Positions 17,368 through 26,305 of a stretch of 64,000 nt of DNA are shown piece after piece (the stretch's first letter is position 1; each line of letters starts with the position of its first letter). Below the pieces are notes generated by a model. That model searched no databases. It was not told where the DNA came from and saw only the letters and a list, made by a program, of their open reading frames with translations. The DNA is from Bacteroidales bacterium. Lineage in GTDB: Bacteria; Bacteroidota; Bacteroidia; Bacteroidales; VadinHA17. Made by a program: the position numbers and the translations under genes. Location: positions 1 to 64,000 of the forward strand of contig JALONR010000003.1 of NCBI GenBank assembly GCA_025454815.1, given 5' to 3'.

Positions 17368-18312
17368 ATGAAAGCAGTAGTTTATGTTAAGAAGGCTCAT
17401 CCGGACAAGCTTGTTTTTTGTGATGTTGACAAACCGGTTCCGGGTGAGAACGAGGTTCTGATCAGAGTGCATGCGGTCTCTCTTAATGCTGCGGATTACC
17501 GTTCAATGAGGATGGGGCTGATCCCTAAAAGGAGAATATTTGGTGCAGATGTAGCCGGCAAGGTGGAAGCAGCCGGAAAGAATATAAAGGAGTTCCGCGT
17601 GGGTGATGAGGTTGTGGGTGATCTTGCCGCATGTGGTTTCGGCGGGCTTGCCGGGTATACTACGGCTCCTGAAAAATTCCTGATTCACAAACCAGGGCAG
17701 GTCTCATATGAAGAAGCTGCGGCATTGCCGATGGCCGGAGTGACTGCACTTCAGGCTCTGCGCGATAAGGGGAGTGCAGGAAAAGGGCAAAAGGCGCTTG
17801 TTATTGGCAGCTCCGGCGGGGTGGGAACATTTGCCGTTCAGCTGGCGAAATATTTCGGGTGTGAGGTTACAGGGGTATGCAGCACGAAAAATGTTCAGCA
17901 AACTTTATCCCTTGGTGCCGACCATGTCATCGACTATACAAGAGAGCGGTTCCTGCAGACAGATCACCGGTATGATATTATATTGGCGATAAACGGCAAT
18001 TACCCATTGTCAGCATGCAGAAAAATCCTGAATCCGAAGGGGAATTATGTCATGGTCGGAGGATCCCTGTCGCAGGTATTCAAGTCAATTCTCTTCGGCT
18101 GGCTATTGTCAATCGGGTCAAAGAAAATCAGGTTTTTGTCCGCCAAACCAAATAAAACCGACCTTGAGTTTATTATGGGGCTTTTGGAAAAAAGGATTAT
18201 AAGTCCTGTCATTGACCGGCAATATCCTCTTGAAAGAACGGCTGAAGCAATGAATTACCTTATTAAGGGACACTCCGCCGGGAAAGTCATTATCAACATT
18301 CAGGAACCGTAG
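17368..18312 (+). CDS. Zinc-independent MDR-family NAD(P)-dependent alcohol dehydrogenase / quinone-oxidoreductase
   Basis: 314 residues. The N-terminal GroES-like domain (MKAVVYVKKAHPDKLVF) lacks the structural and catalytic zinc Cys/His set. GADVAGKVEAAGKNIKEFRVGDEV is typical of the family. The Rossmann motif LVIGSSGGVGTFAVQLAKYFG lies near 141-161, with a C-terminal ...HSAGKVIINI end. It resembles the NAD(P)-dependent alcohol dehydrogenases annotated next to stress genes. I chose the ATG at 17,368; the open frame upstream overlaps the DUF3795 gene and is not family sequence. Confidence 0.88.
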   Translation: MKAVVYVKKAHPDKLVFCDVDKPVPGENEVLIRVHAVSLNAADYRSMRMGLIPKRRIFGADVAGKVEAAGKNIKEFRVGDEVVGDLAACGFGGLAGYTTAPEKFLIHKPGQVSYEEAAALPMAGVTALQALRDKGSAGKGQKALVIGSSGGVGTFAVQLAKYFGCEVTGVCSTKNVQQTLSLGADHVIDYTRERFLQTDHRYDIILAINGNYPLSACRKILNPKGNYVMVGGSLSQVFKSILFGWLLSIGSKKIRFLSAKPNKTDLEFIMGLLEKRIISPVIDRQYPLERTAEAMNYLIKGHSAGKVIINIQEP

Positions 18313-18413
18313 CAGGGCAGGATTGTCTTACCCGCCTCTGATTCAGGAAATATCAAGATAAAGTTTGGTATTTGTGACATATTTTTATTAAATTAGGTCA
18401 GCTTTGATTCCCT

Positions 18414-18431
18414 GTTAGTCAACAGACTAAC
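18414..18431. promoter_or_regulatory. Perfect inverted repeat upstream of the 18.5-kb gene
   Basis: GTTAGTC-AACA-GACTAAC, a 7-bp perfect palindrome with a 4-base loop, in the spacer before the next gene. It could be an operator or a leader hairpin. Confidence 0.35.
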
Positions 18432-18502
18432 GCTGAAAAAAGACTGGTTATTCTCGGTTCTTTCCTTGTTATGACCTGATTATAGAGATAAGTCATATTC
18501 CA

Positions 18503-19360
18503 ATGGAACGGGCTTCCTGCAAATTGTCGTATGTCAGGGTGATATTGCTCTCCATGATCCTTCACATGGCAAATCCATATGCCAGGGATATTTCAGCACA
18601 GGATGACTTAAAAACGCATTGCTTTTTCTTTATCCCGGGCGGAGCCTATCATGGAAAATATTCTCCGAATGCTTTTACCCGTACATACTGTAGTATTATG
18701 AAGGACCTTATGGGTGAGGATTTTACAATCATTGATGAAGCTGTCAGCAGGTCGTGTGTCCGCAATGTGGCATGGGCGCTAAGCAGAGGGCAGAAACCCA
18801 TGCGTAACCCTGAAAGGAACGAAAAGACTGAGAAAGTATTCATGACCATATTGGGAGCACTGCATGATGAAACTTCAGATATTAACATCGTTTCATCGAG
18901 TTTCGGGACTGCCCTTACAGCGCAGGTTGGGATTATGCTGGCCGATTATTTCATCAAAACCGGAAGGGAGATCCCTGATATTAACCTGGTAATGGGTTCG
19001 AGCATGATCTCAAAGGAATCAAAGCTATATTGTAAGCTTGAAGAATTCAGAAAAGAGGGAATCCTTACCACTCTCATTTATGATGAATTGCAGGATCCGG
19101 GGGACAATGTCACCGGAATGTGCGGTAAGTCGAGGGTGTGCGCATTCGCCAGGGGATTGCGGATGAGCTTTGTCATATTCGGGAAGTATAAAGGTCAGCC
19201 ATCCATACTGAATAATAACCCTCAGACCGGACATCTTCATTTACAGCGTGCCCAGTCGGAGGAAAAGGCCGAAAAGTTCCTGGAAGTAACTCTTATAGAT
19301 TACGCGCTGGCCGGTGAGGTGATACGGGAGAGGGCTATGGAAATGCTTAAAAATTTGTGA
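18503..19360 (+). CDS. Exported protein of unknown function, possibly alpha/beta-hydrolase-like
   Basis: 285 residues starting with a hydrophobic leader (...SYVRVILLSMILHMANPYA). HCFFFIPGGAYHGKYSP near residue 35-51 looks like an oxyanion-hole strand, and INIVSSSFGTALTAQVGI near 126-143 has the shape of a nucleophile elbow (S-S-S-F-G instead of GxSxG). No later Asp/His pair can be assigned with certainty, though ...GHLHLQRAQ near the end offers a His. I do not recognise the family; the hydrolase idea is inference. Confidence 0.55.
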   Translation: MERASCKLSYVRVILLSMILHMANPYARDISAQDDLKTHCFFFIPGGAYHGKYSPNAFTRTYCSIMKDLMGEDFTIIDEAVSRSCVRNVAWALSRGQKPMRNPERNEKTEKVFMTILGALHDETSDINIVSSSFGTALTAQVGIMLADYFIKTGREIPDINLVMGSSMISKESKLYCKLEEFRKEGILTTLIYDELQDPGDNVTGMCGKSRVCAFARGLRMSFVIFGKYKGQPSILNNNPQTGHLHLQRAQSEEKAEKFLEVTLIDYALAGEVIRERAMEMLKNL

Positions 19361-19552
19361 TCCGGGGTTTTGAGGCACGGCCTTGCAATAATAGTACGAT
19401 GTATACCTGACTTCGGCAACCTGCATGAAAAGCTGACAGTAAAAGCTGGCTGATATTATGCCTGACCTGTCAGTATCCCTTGAAGTGACCTGAAATGACA
19501 CCCGTATTCTTAACCGGTTAACCTTCTAACGTAACAGCCAGCTATTGACTGG

Positions 19553-20374
19553 TTACATTTTGTCGGCCTGCCTGTTATAATAATCGGTACTTTCGAAGAT
19601 CTTATCCGCGTTGGCAGCAATGAATCCCGGATACTGAGTCCCGTCGGGCTGGTTATACCTCAGGGTAAATTCATAGAAGCATGAGGGTATCCCGTAAATG
19701 CCGTCAGTAAATTCAACTGGCTGAATTTCAGCCATTGTGGCCGATTGTTCCAGCAGTTCCCCGGGTGTTCCGTAGATCTCACCTCCCACGGTAGTCATAC
19801 GATAACCATTTCCCTTTACAAAGTCATTGACCTCCTGCAGGGTTGAGAACTGCTTCAGCTCATTGACCTTAACCGCAAAGTGGTTGGCACGAAAGCCATA
19901 AACAAGCAGCCATGCTGCATATTCAGATTCTTTACGCAGCCTGTTGTAGGTGTCAAATGAAATTTGCCCCCAGATGCTTCCCCCGTAAACCAGGTCCTTA
20001 TCAGCATAGGTATTGCTGTCCGGTCGGTTCAGATAACCCCGGATGGTTGTCTGCAGGTAATCACTGAACTGACCGAGCAGCAATTCACTGATAAAAACCT
20101 TGGGTGCCATCGGGTCGGTTTTATGTTCAAAATGCATTCCCCTCAGCTTCTTTACCTTGAATTCGTAGTTTCCGCGAGCCTCATAACCGTTTTCGGTAAA
20201 GATTCCCGAAATCACCTCTATGTTCATCCTGGGATCATCGAAAGTTCTGAGTGCGATATGGTCATGTACAACTTTCTCTCCCATGGCTGTAAAAAGGTCA
20301 TAAATCCTTTTTGCATGAGGATTCTCGGTGGTAAAGCGATTCCAGAACCGGTCAAAAATCATAGCTGTTTCCAT
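19553..20374 (-). CDS. DUF1338 protein (2-oxoadipate dioxygenase/decarboxylase-like)
   Basis: 273 residues. The segment VVHDHIALRTFDDPRMNIEVI holds the conserved HxALRT of the DUF1338/YdcJ/HglS family, whose characterised member converts 2-oxoadipate to 2-hydroxyglutarate with Fe(II). FRANHFAVKVNELKQF supplies the second metal His, and VEFTDGIYGIPSCFYEFTLRY the Glu. These are the expected metal ligands. AAGGAAA precedes the ATG. The short HglS-like form of Bacteroidota has no tested substrate. Confidence 0.82.
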   Translation of the reverse strand: METAMIFDRFWNRFTTENPHAKRIYDLFTAMGEKVVHDHIALRTFDDPRMNIEVISGIFTENGYEARGNYEFKVKKLRGMHFEHKTDPMAPKVFISELLLGQFSDYLQTTIRGYLNRPDSNTYADKDLVYGGSIWGQISFDTYNRLRKESEYAAWLLVYGFRANHFAVKVNELKQFSTLQEVNDFVKGNGYRMTTVGGEIYGTPGELLEQSATMAEIQPVEFTDGIYGIPSCFYEFTLRYNQPDGTQYPGFIAANADKIFESTDYYNRQADKM

Positions 20375-20441
20375 TTTCCTTAGTCATGAATGACTCCCAA
20401 ATCTAAATCAAATACCGGAAATTAAACAGCCTTTGGTCAGT

Positions 20442-21416
20442 TTATTTGAATATGGCGCTTGCCTTGTCCAGTCTTGCCATATCCTCATCAGAAAGGCTGA
20501 ATGACATTGCACTGGTATTTTCCCTTACATGGTCTTCTTTTGTTGCACCCGGTATAGCTACTACCGTGTCGCCGTTAAACCTGATTATCCAGTTAAGGGC
20601 AATCTGGGAGGGAGTTACGTTATACCTGATGGCAAGCTCCTTCACAAGATTGATTGCCGGCCTGCTTTTTTCAAGCCCTTTCCGGCTGAACTGTGGATTG
20701 TATCTGCGGAGGCCGATGCTTTTGAGCAGTTCGGGATTATCATGGAATTTCCCGGTTACCAGTCCCTGGGCGAGAGGTGAAAATGCGATTATTGTAATAC
20801 CCAGCTGCTTTGCAAGATCCATCACTCCGTTGGATTCGATGGTTCTGTCAAGGAGACTGTATCTCACCTGGTTTGAGGCAAGCGGTATATTTGATTTCCG
20901 GAGGACTTTCCATGAGTTTTCCATCTTCCGTGCATTGAAATTGCTGACTCCTACGGCTTTGATGAGTTTTCTCTCAATAAGTTCAGTCATCTGGATCATT
21001 TCAGCGGTTTCTCCTGAAAAGCCCCATGGCTGATGTACCTGGTAAAGGTCAATCGGGTAGGGATTGAGCAGTTTCATGCGCTGATCAATTGTTTTACCTA
21101 TGCTGGAAGCAAAGCGAAATGCAGGCCACCATTTTGTTGCCACAATAACTTCGCCCGGTTTCCTGCCTGCAGCCCTGAGTGATCTTGAAAGAGCTTTTTC
21201 CGATTCACCGCTACCATAGACTTCAGCCGTGTCAAACCAGTTTATGCCTCCCTCAATCGAGAGTGAAACAATCCTGTCAACGAGGCTGTCATCAAGAGAT
21301 GGCCAGAATTTGCCAGCCATGTTTTTCTGTTTGCTGAACTGCCAGCATCCAAGCCCTATCGGGGTAATCATTATACCTGTCTGTCCGAGTGACCGTAAGT
21401 TTTTCAGGTTTTCCAT
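20442..21416 (-). CDS. Aldo/keto reductase
   Basis: 324 residues, NADPH-dependent TIM barrel. FDTAEVYGSGESEKALSRSL holds the catalytic Asp and Tyr, VIVATKWWP the Lys and LYQVHQPWG the His. The C-terminal TVVAIPGATKEDHVREN matches the cofactor-binding end of the yakC/IolS-like group. I chose the ATG at 21,416 (MENLKNLRSLG); an upstream in-frame Met at 21,512 adds 32 residues with no family match. The substrate is unknown. Confidence 0.9.
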   Translation of the reverse strand: MENLKNLRSLGQTGIMITPIGLGCWQFSKQKNMAGKFWPSLDDSLVDRIVSLSIEGGINWFDTAEVYGSGESEKALSRSLRAAGRKPGEVIVATKWWPAFRFASSIGKTIDQRMKLLNPYPIDLYQVHQPWGFSGETAEMIQMTELIERKLIKAVGVSNFNARKMENSWKVLRKSNIPLASNQVRYSLLDRTIESNGVMDLAKQLGITIIAFSPLAQGLVTGKFHDNPELLKSIGLRRYNPQFSRKGLEKSRPAINLVKELAIRYNVTPSQIALNWIIRFNGDTVVAIPGATKEDHVRENTSAMSFSLSDEDMARLDKASAIFK

Positions 21417-21536
21417 TTTGTTCTTTATTCTGACTATAATTTCTATAAGGTTTTTTCTTTCCGGATATGAAGCCCAGAAAAAAAGCCCTTTGCCTTGACA
21501 GAGAGCTTTCATTTCTATGGTTCAGTAATATAATGA

Positions 21537-22043
21537 CTACCTGGGAAGAACGACACTGTCAATTACATGAATAACTCCGTTTGATCCTTTCAGATCTGTG
21601 ACAGTTACAAAGGCGGAATTGCCTGATTCATCCGTTAGCTTAACCTTTCCCTGGTCCAGAGAAGCTGTTAGCTTGCCACCGCTCACCGTAGTCAGTACAA
21701 CTTTGCCATCACCTTTTTTGATTGCCTCCAGTACTGCAGTTGCATCAAGATTGCCGCTAACCACGTGATAAGTGAGGATTTTTGCAAGCTGGGCCTTATT
21801 CTCAGGCTTCAGCAGGTTCGAAACTGTTCCTTCGGGGAGTTTGTCAAACGCATCATTTGTCGGCGCAAACACTGTAAATGGGCCCGATCCTTTAAGGGTG
21901 GTCACCAGATCAGCAGCCTTCACTGCAGCTACCAGAGTAGTGTGAGCTTCAGATCCGGCAGCAATATCAACTATATCCTTCTCCTGGCTGAAAGCGATAA
22001 TCGGGAAAATTGCCGCAACTAAGAATAAACCTATCTTTTTCAT
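21537..22043 (-). CDS. Secreted fasciclin-domain protein
   Basis: 168 residues with a signal peptide (MKKIGLFLVAAIFPIIAFS). One FAS1 domain follows: FTVFAPTNDAFDKLPEGTV and LTYHVVSGNLDATAVL are the two conserved FAS1 boxes, ending NGVIHVIDSVVLPR. Single-domain secreted fasciclins are common in Bacteroidota and probably work in adhesion or the matrix. It is the last host gene before the integrated element. Confidence 0.92.
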   Translation of the reverse strand: MKKIGLFLVAAIFPIIAFSQEKDIVDIAAGSEAHTTLVAAVKAADLVTTLKGSGPFTVFAPTNDAFDKLPEGTVSNLLKPENKAQLAKILTYHVVSGNLDATAVLEAIKKGDGKVVLTTVSGGKLTASLDQGKVKLTDESGNSAFVTVTDLKGSNGVIHVIDSVVLPR

Positions 22044-22371
22044 TTCGTTTTATTTTGTTGGTTATACTCTATCAACAATACTCTGCATTAAATGTTCAAA
22101 ATAATGATAAATAATATGAACAAAATAATTGATACATGTTGAATATCTGAGGCTTGATTGTAATAGTTGTTAAAAAATTAAGCCATGAATATTAACAGTT
22201 ATGCCTCCGGACTCGCTTTTCCAGGAACCTCCGGCAGTGATAATTCGATTGCGGGGGCCCATTTATGATCACCTCCAGGGAATGACTTTGAGAAAAATCC
22301 ATTCACCTGCTGTGTGGGTTTCAGTTTTTGATTTTTCAGATGCTCCGTAATGCAAGCTTTGGTCGCACCAT

Positions 22372-22412
22372 AAAAAACAAAGCCTCCCGCTGCGGAAAGC
22401 AGAGGGAGGCTT
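22372..22412 (-). terminator. Original terminator of tRNA-Pro, now cut off from the tRNA
   Basis: Read leftward, AAGCCTCCC/GGGAGGCTT with an inner CTGC/GCAG stem is followed by a T-run (TTTGTTTTTT). It lies immediately 3' of the displaced half-tRNA at 22,419-22,465, so before integration it terminated tRNA-Pro. The re-formed tRNA at 40.3 kb uses a terminator brought by the element. Confidence 0.75.
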
Positions 22413-22418
22413 GTCTTG

Positions 22419-22465
22419 TGTCGGGGTAGCAGGATTCGAACCTGCGGCCCTCTGGTCCCAAACCA
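22419..22465 (-). repeat. Attachment-site copy, left (displaced 3' half of tRNA-Pro)
   Basis: Identical to 40,260-40,306. It holds the T-arm, the 3' acceptor strand and the anticodon stem up to the anticodon loop of tRNA-Pro, then changes abruptly to element sequence. It cannot fold as a tRNA. Confidence 0.95.
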
Positions 22466-22591
22466 TAAAACGATGGTTTTCGCTTGCATTCGTACAAGAT
22501 TCAACTATCTTCTAATAGACATAATATCAATATAATAGAACTTAATCATTTTTCATCAATTTTCATTACTATTCATTTATTTCCTATCTTA

Positions 22592-22612
22592 GTGTGCAAA
22601 TTGTGTGCAAAT
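22592..22612. promoter_or_regulatory. Arm-type integrase site, left (tandem GTGTGCAAAT)
   Basis: Two head-to-tail copies of GTGTGCAAAT separated by a T, just upstream of the integrase ATG. The same 21 bases occur once more, at 40,190-40,210, at the other end of the element. Position and pairing suggest arm-binding sites of the recombinase; the left pair may also control the integrase promoter. Confidence 0.7.
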
Positions 22613-22624
22613 TCAAGTTGAACA

Positions 22625-23854
22625 ATGGACCGATTTTCATTATCTGGAGTTACCTTATCAGTCTATTTTGACACGAGACGCCCAAAGGAAGATCTTACTT
22701 TTCCTGTGAAGTATCGTGTGACCTACCTGCGGAAAAGGATTTATTACGCTTCAGGAATTGATTTGACTGAAGATCAATGGAATGCGCTTTCATTCACAAA
22801 AAAGAAAGAGTTGCGCGAGACAAGGGAATTAATTCAGATAGGGTTTGACAAGATAAAGGAGCATGTAAAGGATTTGGTAAGAGATGAAGGATTTTCAATC
22901 GTTGGATTGTCGAAACGTCTTAATTCAGGGAGAAGTAACAGCATTATTGAAGCATTTTATAAAAAGATAGAAGACCTTAAAGAAACTGGACAAATTGGTA
23001 CAGGTTCAACTTACCAGTGTGCAATAAATAGCATTTCAAAGTACAGCAATAAGGACATAATGTTTTCTGATATCACTATTGACTGGCTCAAGCGATATGA
23101 ATCCCATCTAGTCAGAGAAGGTAAGTCGGTTACTACCATAAAGTTTTATATTGGCGCTCTAAGGAGCATCATTAATTCAGGATTACGAGATCGATTGATA
23201 ACTGAAGCCCAATACCCATTTGGCAGGGGCAAATTTGAAATCAAGACTGGCTCTGGAAGAAAACTGGCACTAACATTATCTCAGATCGATCAAATCTTAA
23301 AATACCCTTTAGTCACTTCAACCGAAAAACGGTCGAGAGATTTATGGTTTTTCAGCTACTTGACAAACGGAATAAACTTCAATGATATGCTTAAACTCAA
23401 GTATAAAGATATCGTTGGCGGTGAAATCCATTTTGTAAGGGGTAAGACACTCAGAACAACCAGATATCAAAAGGAAATTATAGCAACTCTGCTGCCAGAA
23501 ATGGAGACAATCATTAAGACCTGGGGGAATATGGATAAAAATCCCGAGAATTATATTTTCCCATTCCTTACTAACGACATGGATGCTGTCGTTCAAAAAA
23601 GGACGATACAGAACGTGGTAAGGCTGACTAACAAGAAGATGTCTGAGATCAGTAAGGCATTGAATTTTGAGAAAATCAGTACATATACGGCACGACACAG
23701 TTATGCAACAGTATTAAAACGCAGCGGTGCAAATATTGCCTTTATCTCTGAGTCCCTGGGTCATTCTGACCTCAGGACGACAGAAAATTATCTTGCATCC
23801 TTTGAAAAAGAAGAACGTGCTAAAGTCGCCTCGCTATTAACCAAGTTTTCTTAA
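22625..23854 (+). CDS. Tyrosine recombinase / integrase of the element
   Basis: 409 residues. An N-terminal Arm-like and SAM-like part typical of Bacteroidota integrases (SVYFDTRRPKEDLTFPVKYR... and the linker IDWLKRYESHLVREGKS) is followed by the catalytic domain. His-x-x-Arg box: Arg357-His358 in TARHSYAT, His380 in ESLGHSD and the nucleophile Tyr389 in TENYL are present. The first catalytic arginine position (box I, YLTNGINFNDM) has no Arg, a substitution known also in CTnDOT-type integrases, where Ser replaces it. It starts 160 bases from the left attachment site and lies beside the left arm-type repeat. Confidence 0.95.
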   Translation: MDRFSLSGVTLSVYFDTRRPKEDLTFPVKYRVTYLRKRIYYASGIDLTEDQWNALSFTKKKELRETRELIQIGFDKIKEHVKDLVRDEGFSIVGLSKRLNSGRSNSIIEAFYKKIEDLKETGQIGTGSTYQCAINSISKYSNKDIMFSDITIDWLKRYESHLVREGKSVTTIKFYIGALRSIINSGLRDRLITEAQYPFGRGKFEIKTGSGRKLALTLSQIDQILKYPLVTSTEKRSRDLWFFSYLTNGINFNDMLKLKYKDIVGGEIHFVRGKTLRTTRYQKEIIATLLPEMETIIKTWGNMDKNPENYIFPFLTNDMDAVVQKRTIQNVVRLTNKKMSEISKALNFEKISTYTARHSYATVLKRSGANIAFISESLGHSDLRTTENYLASFEKEERAKVASLLTKFS

Positions 23855-23858
23855 AGAA

Positions 23859-24572
23859 ATGAGCAATTGTATCACTCTTGAAGATTTACAAAATGATTTT
23901 GAACTTAGATCAGAACGCAGTTTGGATAGAGCGGCGCTCCTTGATAGAGAAATTCAGTGTTATGAGTTTATCCTTTTCTTTAATCATTATCGTTTGGTGC
24001 AGTATTATGGGGCTACAACCTCCGACAGTTTTAGCATCAGGTTTCCGGAGTATTCTTATCTCTTTGATGATAGCGAAATAATCAAGATTAAGAAAGCTTA
24101 TGATTATATGGTTCAAGGAGCAACCATCTATGAAAGAGAAGATAAGAAGAATGAAAATGGTATAATTCCAAATAGTAAACCTATAAGAAACAATTTATCT
24201 GGAGCAGATAGGTCCTCATTTTTAAAAGCACAGGTTTGCTATGATTACCTGAATTGGCTAAAAGGTATAAACCTTGCAATGCGAAAATATTCTGAGAAGT
24301 ATTATGCATGGTATCATAAAATCAAAATAGCCATTGGTCAAGCCGGACACCTCCTTCCGGGGAATAAGCAGCTTATTATCAGTACGGGAACAAGGTTGTA
24401 TGGGACTAAGCATGGATTTTATCAAGCGTTTATCAGCTTTAATCCTGAGAGGCCAAAGTCATTTGTAGAGCAGCTTTCTGATAAAGACAAAAAGAATTGG
24501 AAACGGATAATTATTGAAATCTCAGGAAATGACATTTATGTAAGAAGGTACCTCGAGAATTTTCCAGATTAA
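23859..24572 (+). CDS. Element protein of unknown function
   Basis: 237 residues, four bases behind the integrase stop and so cotranscribed. It is hydrophilic and helical in the first two thirds, with many Tyr/Phe (RLVQYYGATTSDSFSIRFPEY), and has a more basic end (KNWKRIIIEISGNDIYVRR). I see no catalytic or DNA-binding motif and do not recognise a family. Proteins in this position beside integrases are often element-specific. A strong terminator follows at 24,620-24,648. Confidence 0.75.
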   Translation: MSNCITLEDLQNDFELRSERSLDRAALLDREIQCYEFILFFNHYRLVQYYGATTSDSFSIRFPEYSYLFDDSEIIKIKKAYDYMVQGATIYEREDKKNENGIIPNSKPIRNNLSGADRSSFLKAQVCYDYLNWLKGINLAMRKYSEKYYAWYHKIKIAIGQAGHLLPGNKQLIISTGTRLYGTKHGFYQAFISFNPERPKSFVEQLSDKDKKNWKRIIIEISGNDIYVRRYLENFPD

Positions 24573-24619
24573 CAGTAAATTTTCCGCATACTTCCGCAAT
24601 AGTCATATAATCAGCAGAT

Positions 24620-24648
24620 AAGGGAAAGTAAAAATTTCCCTTTTTTTT
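24620..24648 (+). terminator. Rho-independent terminator of the integrase operon
   Basis: AAGGGAAA (24,620-24,627) pairs with TTTCCCTT (24,635-24,642) over a 7-base loop and is followed by a T-run up to 24,648. It separates the integrase pair from the HTH gene. Confidence 0.8.
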
Positions 24649-24694
24649 ACTCTGAATTTCCATAATACTTTCGACTATCATTAATTGAAATGAT

Positions 24695-25030
24695 ATGAAA
24701 GATCTTATTTTATCTCCTATTACAATCCCGGAACTGGTTACTCTAATTGCCGATGAGATAGAATCTAGAATAAGCCGGCAAGAGGCCTCCGAATCCCTGC
24801 CTGATCGTATTGACCTGAATGAGGTGATGAATATTACGGGATTGAAAAAGTCTGCTATTTATAAGTTGACTATGGCAGGGACCATACCGCACGGTAAATA
24901 TGGTAGGTTACTTGTATTCTCGAGAACTGAAATATTAAACTGGATTGATCAACAGATCGTCAGGAAGCAATCAAAAGACCAGGCTGTTTTGGGTAATCTA
25001 AGGAACTCCTCAAAAAAGCACCTGAAATGA
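24695..25030 (+). CDS. Excisionase/AlpA-like helix-turn-helix protein
   Basis: 111 residues. The central MerR/AlpA-like winged helix is visible: IDLNEVMNITGLKKSAIYKL, then TMAGTIPHGKYGRLLVFSRTEILNWIDQQ, the HTH_17 pattern of excisionases and element regulators. A basic tail follows. It is encoded directly before the possible replication protein (six bases apart). It could direct excision by the integrase and/or regulate the downstream gene. Confidence 0.85.
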   Translation: MKDLILSPITIPELVTLIADEIESRISRQEASESLPDRIDLNEVMNITGLKKSAIYKLTMAGTIPHGKYGRLLVFSRTEILNWIDQQIVRKQSKDQAVLGNLRNSSKKHLK

Positions 25031-25036
25031 TGCTAA

Positions 25037-26305
25037 ATGAATCAACCTCGTTTTCTACTGCCGGTAAGACTACTCCCTTTACTTGATGATATTGAGAAAA
25101 ATCCGCCTCAAATAACTGGCTTTAATCTCAATAGACTGCAGTATCTAATCACGCTGATAATCACTCACAAACAAGAAAACCGAAGATTCTCCTATTCTGT
25201 CCTTAACATGGGGATAATGTCTGGAATTGTCCCAAAGGCCACTTATTATCTCAGATTCCTTAAAGACCAGGGAATCATAGAATGGAAAGAATATAGTTCA
25301 GGAAGGAACTCTCGCCTCTACCGAATGACAAGATGTTTCGACGGGGAGATTTGTTTTAAGACAATTACAGATCAGAACCTAATAAGAAGAATTGAATCTG
25401 GCAAAAGGCAACTCCGATACCAGAATAGTAAAAAATATCCAAAGTTGAATCAGTATGTTATGATGGTTGAGTTAAATCCTGAGGCTGCATACAATACAAT
25501 TGAGGAGACATATCAAACTATGAAAATGAGTGCTGAAATTAAGATCAGGGATTCAGCTGATTCTCATCGATCATATTCACTTGGGGAGGTAGATAAGATA
25601 TTATCAAAGCAGATTTATATGAAAGTGAACACTACAAACTACAGGTACGACACAAATTTTACCAGACTTCCATCCGAACTTGTGAAACATTTGCATATTA
25701 AGGGTACCCCTTTTAAAGAGCTGGATATTGTTAATTCTCAGCCATTTTTCTCATCTGGACTCTTCAATCCAACAATCGAGATTCAGAAATTAATGAGCTC
25801 ATCCCTTATTATGTTTGCCAAAAGCTTGCACATGTCTAATAAAGAGGATATTAACAAATATGTGTCTTTGGTTGTTAGTGGACTTTTCTACGACTTTCTT
25901 ATGAATAAATTCAAGGAAAATTCTTTGTGGTTCATAGATAGAAAGGACTTTAAGGAAAAGCTATTTGCGGTTTACTTTGACAAAAACAGTGCGGCTGTAT
26001 ACTCTCGTGCGGTGAGATTATTTGAGACTATTTTCCCTAGTGTTTGGCTTCTATTCAAGTATATTAAGAAGCCTAATCATAATAGACTGGCTATTATTCT
26101 GCAAAAGATGGAGTCTCATACGATGCTTAACCATGTAGCTTTTCGAATTATGTTTGATTTTCCAGATATTCCTTTTTTGACGAAGCATGATTCTATATTA
26201 TTGCCAGCAAACTTAACTGAAGAAACATTTGGACAGATACAAATTCTAATTGAAGATACGGTGGAAAATGTTATAGGGTATAGACCGACTTTGAAGGTGA
26301 AATAA
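25037..26305 (+). CDS. Element replication-like protein with a possible polymerase palm fold
   Basis: 422 residues. A winged-helix-like start (MGIMSGIVPKATYYLRFLKDQGIIEWKEY) is followed by a C-terminal half with motifs in the order seen in single-subunit polymerases: KELDIVNSQPFF (Asp230, Gln235; motif-A-like), a Lys-rich helix DRKDFKEKLF (Lys304/Lys308; motif-B-like), LAIILQKMES (Gln356, Glu359) and LTKHDSILLP (His384, Asp385; motif-C-like). Whether this truly is a family-A/T7-type palm is inference. It is in the position of a replication initiator, behind the HTH gene, and no other replication gene exists on the element. Confidence 0.6.
   Translation: MNQPRFLLPVRLLPLLDDIEKNPPQITGFNLNRLQYLITLIITHKQENRRFSYSVLNMGIMSGIVPKATYYLRFLKDQGIIEWKEYSSGRNSRLYRMTRCFDGEICFKTITDQNLIRRIESGKRQLRYQNSKKYPKLNQYVMMVELNPEAAYNTIEETYQTMKMSAEIKIRDSADSHRSYSLGEVDKILSKQIYMKVNTTNYRYDTNFTRLPSELVKHLHIKGTPFKELDIVNSQPFFSSGLFNPTIEIQKLMSSSLIMFAKSLHMSNKEDINKYVSLVVSGLFYDFLMNKFKENSLWFIDRKDFKEKLFAVYFDKNSAAVYSRAVRLFETIFPSVWLLFKYIKKPNHNRLAIILQKMESHTMLNHVAFRIMFDFPDIPFLTKHDSILLPANLTEETFGQIQILIEDTVENVIGYRPTLKVK

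Noticed and set aside
20446-21033. Open frame of 195 codons on the plus strand
   Set aside because: Antisense of the aldo/keto reductase, which has all catalytic residues.
22199-22504. Open frame of 101 codons on the minus strand
   Set aside because: It crosses the displaced half-tRNA and its terminator; the sequence is tRNA and hairpin, not protein-like.
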